NCBI RefSeq assembly: GCF_022568795.1
Contig: NZ_JAKZHU010000001.1
Location: forward strand, 2,170,001 to 2,234,000
From: Arsenicicoccus dermatophilus
GTDB lineage: Bacteria; Actinomycetota; Actinomycetes; Actinomycetales; Dermatophilaceae
Direction: 5' to 3'
DNA length: 64,000 nt
The notes below the pieces were generated by a model. The model ran no database searches. It had not been told where the DNA came from and worked only from the letters and a program-made list of their open reading frames with translations. Below, one piece after another: positions 37,208 to 46,441 of the stretch. The number at the start of each line of letters is the position of its first letter. Position 1 is the first letter of the stretch. Both the position numbers and the translations under genes were made by a program.

Positions 37208-38437
37208 TCAGGCCAGGCCGAGCTCGCGCGCGCCCTCCCACAACGACTCGCGCACGTCGGGGTGCGCGGCGTTCTCGATGATGTTGCGCGCCTGGACCTT
37301 CTCCTCGTGGCCGAAGACCTCGGCGACACCGTGCTCGGTGATCACGGCGGAGTGCTGGAAGGACGTGGTCGGCTCGGTGAGCATCGGCACGATGGTGGAG
37401 ACGTTGGCCTTGGGGTGCCAGGAGCGCAGCGCCATCATCGCCTGCCCGCCGCGCGAGTGCAGGGCGCCGACGATGAAGTCGGTCTGCCCGCCGAAGCCGG
37501 AGTGGATGCGCGCCTTGATCCGCGAGGCGTTCGCCTGGGAGAGCAGGTCGACCTGCAGCGCGGTGTTGATGGAGGTCATCTGCGGCTGCTTGGCGATCTG
37601 ACCGGGGTCGTTGGTGATCTCGGTGCGGCGCATGATGACCCGCGAGTTCAGGTGGCACCAGTCGTAGAGCTCCTGGGAGCCGAAGGCGAAGGACGCGACG
37701 ATCGGGCGGGTGTCGTCCAGGGCGCCCGATCGGTCCAGGGTGAGCACGCCGTCGGAGAACATCTCGGTCCAGATGCCGAGGTCGTGCCGTCGGGCCAGAC
37801 CGGGCAGCGTCGCGTCGGGGACGGCGCCGATGCCGAGCTGGAGGGTGGCACCGTTGCCGACGCGGCCGGCGACGAGCTCGCCGATGTGGGCCGTGGCGGC
37901 GTCCGGCGCGGCGGGGCCGTGCTCGGAGGCGATGGACTCGTCGGCCTCGATGAAGGCGTCGAAGAGGTCGACCGGGAACTCGCCGTCGCCGTAGGTGTAG
38001 GGCATGTGCTTGTTGACCTGGGCGACGAGCAGGCCGCCGCGCTCCTTGACCGCCTCGATGGCGGCGACCATGACGTTGATCTCCACGCCGAGGGAGACCT
38101 TGCCGTTGATCGGCTGGGAGACGTGGACGGCGGTGATGTCGGGGGCCATCGTCGAGCGGAAGAGCGCGGGCACCAGCGACAGTCGCGCCGGGGTGTAGTG
38201 CAGGGTCGGCAGCTTGCGCATGCCGACGCCGACGAAGCAGGACTCGTGGCTCACGCCCTCGCGGGTGGAGATGCCCGCCGGCGCGTTGAGCATGTTGAGG
38301 CGGTACTCCGGCAGCGCCTCGTCGATGACCTTGAGCAGCGCCCACGGCGGGACGTGGTTGCCGGTCGCGACGACGCGGGGGTTGGCAGGGGCCTGGGCCA
38401 GCAGGGACCTCATCTGCTCGCTCGTGACGATGTTCAT
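37208..38437 (-). CDS. Acetyl-CoA hydrolase/transferase family protein
   Basis: A 409-residue CoA-transferase of the acetyl-CoA hydrolase / 4-hydroxybutyrate or succinyl-CoA transferase family. Typical stretches are VVATGNHVPPWALLKVIDEALP, HYTPARLSLVP, GELVAGRVGNGATLQLGIGAVPDA (before the domain border) and SGFGGQTDFIVGALHSRGGQ. The catalytic Glu expected in the C-terminal half is likely that in WTEMFSDGVL. The start is the ATG at 38437 with AAGG upstream. The acyl-CoA and acid substrates cannot be told from sequence. It is divergent from a GlcD-type oxidase. Confidence 0.85.
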   Translation of the reverse strand: MNIVTSEQMRSLLAQAPANPRVVATGNHVPPWALLKVIDEALPEYRLNMLNAPAGISTREGVSHESCFVGVGMRKLPTLHYTPARLSLVPALFRSTMAPDITAVHVSQPINGKVSLGVEINVMVAAIEAVKERGGLLVAQVNKHMPYTYGDGEFPVDLFDAFIEADESIASEHGPAAPDAATAHIGELVAGRVGNGATLQLGIGAVPDATLPGLARRHDLGIWTEMFSDGVLTLDRSGALDDTRPIVASFAFGSQELYDWCHLNSRVIMRRTEITNDPGQIAKQPQMTSINTALQVDLLSQANASRIKARIHSGFGGQTDFIVGALHSRGGQAMMALRSWHPKANVSTIVPMLTEPTTSFQHSAVITEHGVAEVFGHEEKVQARNIIENAAHPDVRESLWEGARELGLA

Positions 38438-38499
38438 GGCACATACCTTGCCCGACGCCTCCCCGCGCGGCGGAACCACCCCCTGACTAGGCTTTCTCC

Positions 38500-39879
38500 A
38501 TGAGCCGATGGTCAGACCCCACCCCGCCGCAGGCGCTCGCCGCGGCGTGCACGCGCGATCCCGCCGAGCTCGCCCGGCACGCCCAGGACGCCGCGCTCGG
38601 CATACCGGCGCCGGAGGACTTCACCCTGGTCCGGGCCCGGGACCTGGACGACGTGGTGGCGGCGCTCGAGTGGGCCGCGGCCGAGCGGCTGCCCGTCGTC
38701 CCGCAGGGCGCCCGCACCGGTCTCGCCGGGGGCGCGGTCCCCCTCGAGGGCGGGATCGCCCTCAACCTCGAGGCGATGGACGCGATCGAGGACGTCGACC
38801 CGGTCGAGGCGCTCGCCGTGGTCCAGGCGGGCGTCATCACCTCCGAGCTCAAGTCCGCGGCGAGCGACGCCGGCCTGCACTACGGCCCCGACCCGGCGTC
38901 CGTGGCCATCTCCACGGTGGGCGGCAACGTCGCGACCAACGCAGGCGGCCTGTGCTGCCTGAAGTACGGCGACACCGCGGCGTCGGTCCGGGCCCTGGAG
39001 GTGGTGCTGCCCGGGGGCGAGGTCATGCGCACCGGGCACCGCACCGCCAAGGGCGTCGCCGGGCTCGACCTCACCGGCCTGTTCGTCGGCTCGGAGGGCC
39101 AGCTCGGCGTCGTGACCCGCGTCTGGGCGAGCCTGGGGCCCCAGCCCGAGCAGCCGGCGACCGTCCTCGCGACCTTCCCCACGCTGCGGGCGGGCTGCGA
39201 CGCCATCGTCGCCCTGCGCCGCGAGCGCCACCGGCCCAGCCTGCTCGAGCTGATGGACGGACCCACCGTGGCGGCCGTCCAGGCGTATGGCGACTACGGC
39301 TTCCCCGAGGGGGTGCAGGCCGCGCTGCTCGTGCAGTCCGACCGTGCCGGGCACACCGCCGAGGACGCCGCCCGCTACGCCGAGGTGTGCTCGGCGGCGG
39401 GGGCGACGACGGTCGAGGTGGCGACCACCCCCGAGGCGTCGCACACCCTGATGGCCGGGCGCCGGGCGATCTCGCACGCCCTGGACCGGCTGGGCCACAA
39501 CCTCACCGAGGACATGTGCGTGCCGGTGCAGGCGCTGGCGGAGTTCATCGAGCGCGGCTACGAGATCGGCGAGCAGCACGGCACCCGGATCGTCACGGCC
39601 GGGCACGGCGGCGACGGCAACATGCACCCGACGGTCTACTTCGACCCGGCCGACCCGGACCAGACCCGGCGGGCGCACGACGCCATCACCGCGCTCGTGG
39701 CGGTCACCCTGGAGCTCGGCGGCACCATCACCGGCGAGCACGGGGTGGGGATCCTCAAGAGCGACTGGCTCGCCACCGAGCTCGGCGCGGCGGAGATCGA
39801 GCGGCAGCGCGGGCTCAAGCACTTCTTCGACCCGCTCGGGATCATGAACCCCGGGCGGGTGCTCTGGCCGACGGCCTGA
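38500..39879 (+). CDS. FAD-linked oxidase of the GlcD / D-lactate dehydrogenase type
   Basis: A 459-residue flavoprotein. The FAD-binding PCMH domain has VPQGARTGLAGGAVP and TVGGNVATNAGGLCCLKYGDT; the C-terminal FAD-oxidase domain has AGHGGDGNMHPTV and ITGEHGVGILKSDWL with the conserved histidines. The family oxidises 2-hydroxyacids such as glycolate or D-lactate. With the lutABC genes for the L-isomer earlier in the window it could serve D-lactate, but the substrate is not determined. The ATG at 38500 is about 60 bases from the divergent CoA-transferase start. Confidence 0.87.
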   Translation: MSRWSDPTPPQALAAACTRDPAELARHAQDAALGIPAPEDFTLVRARDLDDVVAALEWAAAERLPVVPQGARTGLAGGAVPLEGGIALNLEAMDAIEDVDPVEALAVVQAGVITSELKSAASDAGLHYGPDPASVAISTVGGNVATNAGGLCCLKYGDTAASVRALEVVLPGGEVMRTGHRTAKGVAGLDLTGLFVGSEGQLGVVTRVWASLGPQPEQPATVLATFPTLRAGCDAIVALRRERHRPSLLELMDGPTVAAVQAYGDYGFPEGVQAALLVQSDRAGHTAEDAARYAEVCSAAGATTVEVATTPEASHTLMAGRRAISHALDRLGHNLTEDMCVPVQALAEFIERGYEIGEQHGTRIVTAGHGGDGNMHPTVYFDPADPDQTRRAHDAITALVAVTLELGGTITGEHGVGILKSDWLATELGAAEIERQRGLKHFFDPLGIMNPGRVLWPTA

Positions 39880-39978
39880 GCCGGCTGCCGCAGGCCGGCA
39901 TACGCCTGGGACCGGACAAGTCCTGGAGTCCGCGCGGCTCGCCCGGCGACACGCCCCGACGCGTGGTGCAATGAGCCC

Positions 39979-40518
39979 ATGAACCCGACGGACGTCGACC
40001 CCTCCGCCGCCTGGCTCAGCCACGAGAGCCTCGAGCAGGCGCGCGAGCGCCTGCCGATCCTCTACGTCGACGTGGTGCCGGTGCGGGTCGACGACCGCGG
40101 CGAGGTCACCCACCTGGGCACGCTGCTGCGGGTCAGCGGTGACGGCACGGTGGCCCGCGAGCTGGTGAGCGGCCGGGTGATGTACCACGAGCGGCTCCGG
40201 GACGCGCTGCTGCGCCACGTCGAGAAGGACCTCGGCCCGCTGGCGATGCCGCGGATCCCCTTGTCCCCGCAGCCGTTCACGGTGTCGGAGTACTTCCCCA
40301 CCCCGGGCGTGACCCCCTTCCACGACCCGCGCCAGCACGCGGTCGCGCTCGGCTACGTCGTGCCCGTCGCCGGGGACTGCGCTCCCTCCCAGGACGCGCT
40401 CGACCTGGCCTGGGTCACCCCTGACGAGGCGCGCAGCCGGGGCGTCGCCGAGGAGATGGGTCGCGGCCACGGCACCCTGCTGCGCCAGGCGCTCGCCCAC
40501 CTCGGCTTCGCCGTCTGA
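39979..40518 (+). CDS. Nudix-like DUF4916 protein with degenerate Nudix box
   Basis: A 179-residue protein resembling the DUF4916 branch of Nudix hydrolases. It has LPILYVDVVPVRVDDRGEV at the start and FPTPGVTPFHDPRQHAVALGYVVPV in the middle. The segment GRVMYHERLRDALLRHVEKD lines up with the Nudix box (GX5EX7REUXEEXGU), but His replaces the first Glu of REUXEE and the second pair is partly lost, so hydrolase activity is doubtful. It lies 99 bases downstream of the GlcD-type gene on the same strand. Confidence 0.68.
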   Translation: MNPTDVDPSAAWLSHESLEQARERLPILYVDVVPVRVDDRGEVTHLGTLLRVSGDGTVARELVSGRVMYHERLRDALLRHVEKDLGPLAMPRIPLSPQPFTVSEYFPTPGVTPFHDPRQHAVALGYVVPVAGDCAPSQDALDLAWVTPDEARSRGVAEEMGRGHGTLLRQALAHLGFAV

Positions 40519-40586
40519 GCGGCGCGCCGAGCCCGGTCGGCCCGGGGCTGCTTGGGCCCGTCGGTCGGCCAGGGTGAGACTGAGGG

Positions 40587-41558
40587 GTGCTCGCCAAGCT
40601 TCGCCTCGACCCCTTCCTGCTCGCGATCCTCGTCGCCGCCCTCGTCGCGAGCGTCCTGCCGGCCCGCGGCGGCGCGGTCCCGGTCCTCGACGCCGTGGTC
40701 GCGGTCGCGATCTTCGCGCTGTTCTTCCTGTACGGCGCCCGGCTGTCCCCGCAGGAGGCCCTCGCGGGGCTGCGGCACTGGCGGCTGCACGCCGTGATCC
40801 TGGGCTTCACCTTCGTGGCCTTCCCGCTCCTCGGGCTCGCGCTGACGCCGGTGCTGCGGCCGCTGCTGGGGGACGCGCTGGCGGCCGGTCTGCTCTACGT
40901 CACCCTGGTGCCCTCGACCGTGCAGTCGTCCATCGCCTTCACCTCGGTGGCCCGGGGCAACGTGGCCGGCGCCATCGTCAGCGCCTCGGCGTCCAACCTC
41001 GTCGGCGTAGTGCTCACGCCCCTGCTCGTCATGGCCCTGATGACCACCACCGGCACCGTGTCGGTCTCGCCGCAGGCCTTCGGGGACATCGGCGTCCAGC
41101 TGCTGCTGCCCTTCGTCCTCGGCCAGGTCGCGGGCCGGTGGATCCGGCCCTGGGTCACGGCGCACGCCGCCCCGCTCAAGCTCGTCGACCGCGGGTCGAT
41201 CGTGCTGGTGGTCTACTCGGCCTTCTCGGCGGGGATGCGCGAGGGCATCTGGTCGCGGGTGACCGGCCCGGCGCTGCTGGGCGTGCTGGTGGTCTGCCTG
41301 GCGATCCTGGCGCTGATGCTCTGGCTGACCCGGTGGGTGGCCGAGCGGCTGGGCTTCGACCGCGGGGACCAGATCGCGATCCAGTTCTGCGGGACGAAGA
41401 AGTCGCTGGCGTCCGGCCTGCCGATGGCGCTGGTGCTCTTCGCCGGGCAGCCGGTGGGCCTGATGGTGCTGCCGCTCATGGTGTTCCACCAGGCCCAGCT
41501 GATGTGGTGCTCGGCGCTGGCGGCGCGCTACGCGACCGAGCAGCGCACCGGGGACTGA
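40587..41558 (+). CDS. SBF-type (bile acid:sodium symporter family) transporter
   Basis: A 323-residue membrane protein with nine or ten hydrophobic segments. It matches the SBF-like/YocS-type family: LFFLYGARLSPQEALAGLRHW, LVPSTVQSSIAFTSVARGN and a later FCGTKKSLASGLPMA, the conserved crossover region. Such carriers move organic anions or small metabolites with sodium. The start is the GTG at 40587; GAGGG just precedes it. The substrate is unknown. A terminator follows between this gene and plsC. Confidence 0.85.
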   Translation: MLAKLRLDPFLLAILVAALVASVLPARGGAVPVLDAVVAVAIFALFFLYGARLSPQEALAGLRHWRLHAVILGFTFVAFPLLGLALTPVLRPLLGDALAAGLLYVTLVPSTVQSSIAFTSVARGNVAGAIVSASASNLVGVVLTPLLVMALMTTTGTVSVSPQAFGDIGVQLLLPFVLGQVAGRWIRPWVTAHAAPLKLVDRGSIVLVVYSAFSAGMREGIWSRVTGPALLGVLVVCLAILALMLWLTRWVAERLGFDRGDQIAIQFCGTKKSLASGLPMALVLFAGQPVGLMVLPLMVFHQAQLMWCSALAARYATEQRTGD

Positions 41559-41603
41559 TCCGCCCGGTCCCGGACGGCTCCCGCCCGGCGGATCCGGTCC
41601 GGC

Positions 41604-41638
41604 CCCGGGTGGTCACCCCGGGGGGGCGACCACCCGGG
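41604..41638. terminator. Hairpin between the SBF transporter and plsC
   Basis: Arms CCCGGGTGGTC (41604-41614) and GACCACCCGGG (41628-41638) pair perfectly. It separates two convergent genes. Confidence 0.7.
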
Positions 41639-41645
41639 CGTGGGC

Positions 41646-42509
41646 TCAGGAGCGGTGCCGGCCGCCCGTGCCGGTGGACGCGGTGCCGCGGGGGCCGCCC
41701 ACCGCGGGCGCGCCGGGCGCCGGGTCGACGGCCACGGGGTCCTGGGTGCGGCCCTTGGCGCGCAGCTCGGCCTCCAGGCGAGCGGCCTCCTCCGGAGAGG
41801 GCGCGGTGCCGCCGAGCCGCTGCGGCAGCAGCCGCCGCTCCTCGACGGGCCAGGCCGGATAGACCTCCTGGAGCTCGTGCAGCATGGCGATCATCGTCTC
41901 GCGGATCCGTGCGGTCACCTCGACCACGTCGTCCTGCGGCCCGACGTGGACGGGCGGGCCCACGGTGATGCCCACCGGGACGTGGTGGCGGCCCAGCCGC
42001 TTCGGCAGGGCCTTGGTCCACACCCGCTGCGAGCCCCAGATCGCGACGGGCAGGATCGGTGCCCCCGTCTCCTGGGCCATGCGCACCGCGCCGGACTTGA
42101 AGGCCTTGGGCTCGAAGGACATCGAGATGGTCGCCTCCGGGAAGATCCCGATGATCTCGCCCGCCCGCAGCGCGCGCAGGGCGTCGGCATAGGCCCCCGC
42201 CCCCGCGGAGCGGTCCACCGAGATGTGCCGCATCCCGCGCATCAGCGGCCCCGCGACGGCGTTGCGGAAGATGCTCTCCTTGGCCATGAACCGCACCAGG
42301 CGACCGGCGGGCAAGGCCGCCCAGCCGGCATACATGAAGTCGAAGTAGCCGGTGTGGTTGATCATCATCACCGCCGGCCCCTGCTGCGGGACGTGGTGCG
42401 CCCCGGTGATCTTGAACCTCGTCCCCTGTGCCGCGAAGAGGGCACGCACCGCCCCGACCACGGGGGTGTAGACCGGGTCCCTCTGCAGCATCTCCCGCAC
42501 GCTCGCCAT
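41646..42509 (-). CDS. 1-acyl-glycerol-3-phosphate acyltransferase (PlsC family)
   Basis: A 287-residue acyltransferase of phospholipid synthesis. The catalytic HX4D motif is NHTGYFD, and FPEATIS stands in for the usual FPEGT substrate-binding motif. Other matches are RFMAKESIFRNAVAGPLMRGM and LPVAIWGSQRVW. The C-terminal 50 residues are Pro/Gly/Ala-rich and non-conserved. The start is the ATG at 42509 (MASVREMLQRDP); an in-frame extension to 42584 has no support. It is divergent from valS. Confidence 0.87.
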   Translation of the reverse strand: MASVREMLQRDPVYTPVVGAVRALFAAQGTRFKITGAHHVPQQGPAVMMINHTGYFDFMYAGWAALPAGRLVRFMAKESIFRNAVAGPLMRGMRHISVDRSAGAGAYADALRALRAGEIIGIFPEATISMSFEPKAFKSGAVRMAQETGAPILPVAIWGSQRVWTKALPKRLGRHHVPVGITVGPPVHVGPQDDVVEVTARIRETMIAMLHELQEVYPAWPVEERRLLPQRLGGTAPSPEEAARLEAELRAKGRTQDPVAVDPAPGAPAVGGPRGTASTGTGGRHRS

Positions 42510-42592
42510 GGCCCGCAGCCTACCCACGGGGTGCCCCCCGCCATACCCCAAGGATTCGCCCCCCACGGCGCCCGGATGGGACAATCGCGGCC

Positions 42593-45226
42593 ATGACGAC
42601 CGACCTGCCCAGCTCCCGCGTCCCCGACAAGCCGTCCCTCGACGGTCTGGAGGACAAGTGGGCGGCCGTATGGCGCGACCAGGGCACCTACCGCTTCGAC
42701 CGGGCCCGGGCGATGGCGCTGCCCCGCGAGCAGGTCTGGGCGATCGACACCCCGCCCCCCACCGCGTCCGGCTCGCTGCACATCGGCCACGTCTTCGGCT
42801 ACACCCAGGCCGACTGCCTCGCGCGCTACAAGCGGATGACCGGGCACGAGGTGTTCTACCCCATCGGCTGGGACGACAACGGCCTGCCGACCGAGCGGCG
42901 CGTGCAGAACTACTACGGCGTCCGCGGCGACGCGACGCTGCCCTACGACCCGGACTTCCGGCCGCCGCTGCAGGGCGCCGAGGGCAGGTCGGTCAAGGCC
43001 GCCGACCAGGTTCCCGTCAGCCGCCAGAACTTCATCGAGCTGTGCGACGTGCTCACCGTCGAGGACGAGAAGACCTTCGAGGACACCTTCCGGATGCTGG
43101 GCCTGAGCCTGGACTGGGACGTGCAGTACCGCACCATCGACACCCACGCGCGAGCCACCGCGCAGCAGGCCTTCCTGCGCAACCTGGCGCGCGGCGAGGC
43201 CTACCAGGCCGAGGCGCCGGGCCTGTGGGACGTGACCTTCCAGTCGGCGGTGGCGCAGGCCGAGCTCGAGGCGCGCGACTACCCCGGCGCCTATCACCGG
43301 GTCTCCTTCCACGCCGCGGACGGCGAGCCGGTCTTCATCGAGACCACCCGACCCGAGCTGCTCCCCGCGTGCGTCGCCCTCGTCGCCCACCCCGACGACG
43401 AGCGCTACCAGGGGCTGTTCGGCAGCACGGTCCGCTCCCCGTTGTTCGACGTCGAGGTGCCCGTGCTCGCGCACGCCGCCGCCGAGATGGACAAGGGCGC
43501 CGGCATCGCCATGTGCTGCACCTTCGGCGACCTCACCGACGTGCAGTGGTGGCGCGAGCTGCAGCTGCCGATGCGCTCGATCATCACGCGCAACGGGCGG
43601 ATCCAGGCCGAGACGCCCGAGTGGCTGACCTCCGAGAGCGGCCGGGCGGTGTATGCCGAGATGGCCACCAGGACCACCCACTCCGCGCGCGAGGCCGTCG
43701 TGGCCGCCCTGCGCGAGTCCGGGGACCTGGACGGCGAGCCCCGGAAGACCCAGCGCAAGGCCAACTTCTTCGAGAAGGGCGACAAGCCGCTGGAGATCGT
43801 CACCTCCCGGCAGTGGTACATCCGCAACGGCGGGCGCGACGAGGACCTGCGCGAGGCGATGCGCGCCCGCGGCCGCGAGCTGGACTTCCACCCGGCCTAC
43901 ATGCGCTCCCGCTACGACAACTGGGTCGGCGGCCTCAACGGCGACTGGCTGGTCTCCCGCCAGCGCTTCTTCGGCGTGCCGATCCCGGTGTGGTACCGCG
44001 TGGACGAGCACGGCGAGGTGCTCTGGGACGAGCGGATCGTGCCGGCCGAGGACCAGCTGCCCGTGGACCCCGCCTCCGAGCCGGCCCCGGGGTATGTCGA
44101 GTCCCAGCGCGGCCAGGCGGGCGGCTTCGTGGGCGACGCCGACGTCATGGACACCTGGGCGACGTCGTCGCTGACCCCGCAGATCGCGGCCGGCTGGCGC
44201 GCGGGCGGGCAGGGCTCGGACCCCGAGCTGTTCGCCAGGCTCTTCCCCTTCGACATGCGCCCGCAGGGCCACGACATCATCCGCACCTGGCTCTTCGCGA
44301 CCATGGTCCGCGCCCACCTCGAGCACGGCTCGCTGCCGTGGTCGAAGGCCACCGTCAACGGCTGGATCCTCGACCCCGACCGCAAGAAGATGAGCAAGTC
44401 CAAGGGCAACGCCACCACGCCCGTCGACATGCTCCGCCAGCACGGCACCGACGCGATCCGCTACTGGGCCGGGGCCGCCCGCCTGGGCACCGACACCGCC
44501 CTCGACGAGGCGCAGATGAAGGTCGGCCGGCGCCTGGCCATCAAGCTGCTCAACGCCAGCAAGTTCGCGCTGTCCTTCGGCGAGGTCGGCGGTGTGCTCG
44601 GCGAGCAGGTCACCGAGCCGCTCGACCAGGCCATGCTCGCCACGCTCGCCGAGGTCGTCGAGACCGCCACGGCGGCCTACGAGTCCATGGACTACACCCG
44701 GGCGCTGGAGGCGACCGAGACCTTCTTCTGGACCTTCTGCGACGACTACATCGAGCTGGTCAAGGACCGGGCCCACGGCGGTCGCGGCGAGGCCGGGGCC
44801 GCGTCCGCGCGCGCCGCGCTGCAGATCGCGCTCGACGTGATGCTGCGCCTGTTCGCCCCCGTCCTGGTCTACGCCACCGAGGAGGTGTGGAGCTGGTTCC
44901 GCGAGGGCACGGTCCACCGTCAACCGTGGCCCACCCGCGAGGAGCTCAGCGGCTTCGCGGCCGCCGGCGACGCCGGTCTGCTCGCCACGGTGTCGGCGGC
45001 CCTGATCGGGGTGCGCAAGGCCAAGTCCGAGGCCAAGGTCGGCATGCGCTCGCAGATCACCGCGATGACCCTCACCGCCCCCGCCGCCCAGGTCGCGCAG
45101 ATCCGCCTGGCCGAGGCCGACCTGCGGGCGACGGGCACCATCTCCGGCATGACCCTCGCCGAGGGCGACACCCTCACGGTCGGCGACGTCGAGCTGATCC
45201 CGGCGGAGAAGAAGCCCAAGGCCTGA
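42593..45226 (+). CDS. valS: Valyl-tRNA synthetase
   Basis: An 877-residue class I synthetase charging tRNA-Val. The HIGH motif is in PPPTASGSLHIGHVFGYTQ near residue 62 and the KMSKS loop is DRKKMSKSKGNATTP. The editing domain (FIETTRPELLPACVALVAHPDD, with the CP1 signature) and the anticodon-binding domain are present; a Leu-rich C-terminal coiled coil as in E. coli is not obvious, fitting the shorter form. The ATG at 42593 lies 83 bases from the divergent plsC start, and no strong ribosome binding site is visible. A 19-base perfect hairpin ends the unit. Confidence 0.96.
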   Translation: MTTDLPSSRVPDKPSLDGLEDKWAAVWRDQGTYRFDRARAMALPREQVWAIDTPPPTASGSLHIGHVFGYTQADCLARYKRMTGHEVFYPIGWDDNGLPTERRVQNYYGVRGDATLPYDPDFRPPLQGAEGRSVKAADQVPVSRQNFIELCDVLTVEDEKTFEDTFRMLGLSLDWDVQYRTIDTHARATAQQAFLRNLARGEAYQAEAPGLWDVTFQSAVAQAELEARDYPGAYHRVSFHAADGEPVFIETTRPELLPACVALVAHPDDERYQGLFGSTVRSPLFDVEVPVLAHAAAEMDKGAGIAMCCTFGDLTDVQWWRELQLPMRSIITRNGRIQAETPEWLTSESGRAVYAEMATRTTHSAREAVVAALRESGDLDGEPRKTQRKANFFEKGDKPLEIVTSRQWYIRNGGRDEDLREAMRARGRELDFHPAYMRSRYDNWVGGLNGDWLVSRQRFFGVPIPVWYRVDEHGEVLWDERIVPAEDQLPVDPASEPAPGYVESQRGQAGGFVGDADVMDTWATSSLTPQIAAGWRAGGQGSDPELFARLFPFDMRPQGHDIIRTWLFATMVRAHLEHGSLPWSKATVNGWILDPDRKKMSKSKGNATTPVDMLRQHGTDAIRYWAGAARLGTDTALDEAQMKVGRRLAIKLLNASKFALSFGEVGGVLGEQVTEPLDQAMLATLAEVVETATAAYESMDYTRALEATETFFWTFCDDYIELVKDRAHGGRGEAGAASARAALQIALDVMLRLFAPVLVYATEEVWSWFREGTVHRQPWPTREELSGFAAAGDAGLLATVSAALIGVRKAKSEAKVGMRSQITAMTLTAPAAQVAQIRLAEADLRATGTISGMTLAEGDTLTVGDVELIPAEKKPKA

Positions 45227-45240
45227 CGACCCGCGCCCCT

Positions 45241-45284
45241 CGGCGGAGGGCGGCGACCGCACGAACGGTCGCCGCCCTCCGCCG
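45241..45284 (+). terminator. valS terminator
   Basis: A perfect 19-base inverted repeat, arms 45241-45259 and 45266-45284, with a six-base loop (CACGAA), starting 14 bases after the valS stop. Confidence 0.85.
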
Positions 45285-45432
45285 TCCCGGCAGGGCGTCA
45301 TACCGGGCTGCAGGACGCACCAGGACGGGCGAGTAGCATCGCTCTGCCATCCCGGAGGTCGTGCTCGGCCCGGCATGACATCAGCTCGCTGTCGCCTGCC
45401 GGGAGGCGCCGGCACGTCTCTCGGGAGATCTC

Positions 45433-46314
45433 ATGACCACCACCGCCCGCCGATCATCGTCCCTCGTGACCGCGGTCCTGCTCGCCGCCGCCCTCGGGAC
45501 GACCGCGGCCGCCCCGGCCGTCGCCGACGACGCCCACCCCTACCAGCGCGGCCCGGCCCCGACCGCGACCTCCGCGCAGGTCGACGGGCCCTTCGAGATC
45601 TCCAAGACGGTGATCCCGGCCGCGTCGACGCCCCGCTTCGGCGGCGGCGACCTCTTCCTGCCCAAGGACACCTCGCAGGGAACCTTCGGCGGGGTCGTGC
45701 TCATCCCGGGCTGGAGCGGGGCCCGCAGCACCGTGGCCTGGATGGCGCCGCGCCTGGCGTCCCAGGGCTTCGTGGTCCTGCTGATCGATGCCAAGAACAC
45801 GCTGGACGGCACCCCTCGTCGGGCCGAGGCCCTCCAGGCCGGTCTCGCCTGGCTCAAGGACACCCCGCTGGCCGAGGGTGTCCTGGACCGCAGCCGCCTC
45901 GGTGTGTGGGGCTACTCGATGGGCGGCGGGGGTTCCTTGCGGGTGGGAGAGTCCCGGCCCGACCTCAAGGCGGTCGTCAACGTCTTCCCCTGGGACAGCA
46001 TCCGGTCCTTCCCGGCGACGACGACCCCCTCCCTGGTGCTCGCGGCCCAGAAGGACCTGACGGCGCCCAACTCCATGCACTCGATCCCGATGTACGCCTC
46101 GCTGACCAAGGCCGACCAGCGCGCCTGGGTGGAGCTGGCCGGGGCGGAGCACCTGCTGCCCCTCAAGCCGGACGCCCGGCTCTCCGAGATGACCACGGCC
46201 TGGTTCAAGCGGTATGTCGACGACGACACCCGCTACGCCGACCTGCTGTGCAGCGCGACGAAGGACCCCAAGGCCTACTCCGCCATGAAGTCCACGATCT
46301 GCCCCGTCCGCTGA
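45433..46314 (+). CDS. Secreted polyester hydrolase (PETase/cutinase, dienelactone-hydrolase fold)
   Basis: A 293-residue exported serine hydrolase. A signal peptide precedes HPYQRGPAPTATSAQVDGPF, the mature N-terminus typical of actinobacterial cutinases. GYSMGGGGSL carries the nucleophile Ser162; Asp208 (QKDLTAP) and His240 (GAEHLLP) complete the triad, with the spacings of the PETase family (+46 and +78). The subsite Trp187 in FPWDS is kept, also 25 residues after Ser. Odd points are Trp94 in PGWSG where the family has an oxyanion Tyr, and Tyr161 before Ser where His or Trp is usual. Cys273 and Cys290 match the C-terminal disulfide. The natural substrate is unknown. Confidence 0.85.
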   Translation: MTTTARRSSSLVTAVLLAAALGTTAAAPAVADDAHPYQRGPAPTATSAQVDGPFEISKTVIPAASTPRFGGGDLFLPKDTSQGTFGGVVLIPGWSGARSTVAWMAPRLASQGFVVLLIDAKNTLDGTPRRAEALQAGLAWLKDTPLAEGVLDRSRLGVWGYSMGGGGSLRVGESRPDLKAVVNVFPWDSIRSFPATTTPSLVLAAQKDLTAPNSMHSIPMYASLTKADQRAWVELAGAEHLLPLKPDARLSEMTTAWFKRYVDDDTRYADLLCSATKDPKAYSAMKSTICPVR

Positions 46315-46341
46315 CGGGCGCCCACCCCGCCCCCGGGTGTG

Positions 46342-46383
46342 CGTCGGGGCCTGGCCGTCGACCACGACGGCCAGGCCCCGACG
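46342..46383. terminator. Terminator hairpin between the polyester hydrolase and aquaporin genes
   Basis: A perfect 19-base inverted repeat (46342-46360 and 46365-46383) of the form CGTCGGGGCCTGGCCGTCG with a short loop, between convergent genes. Confidence 0.8.
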
Positions 46384-46441
46384 TCTGCGGCACACCGGCG
46401 ATCAGCGCCCGCGGAGCGGGGAGGTGTGGGCGCTGCCCGGC

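Noticed and set aside
33506-38503. A plus-strand open frame of 1,665 codons opposite ileS and the CoA-transferase
   Set aside because: Composition is that of a GC-rich antisense frame, with no domain; the opposite-strand genes are certain.
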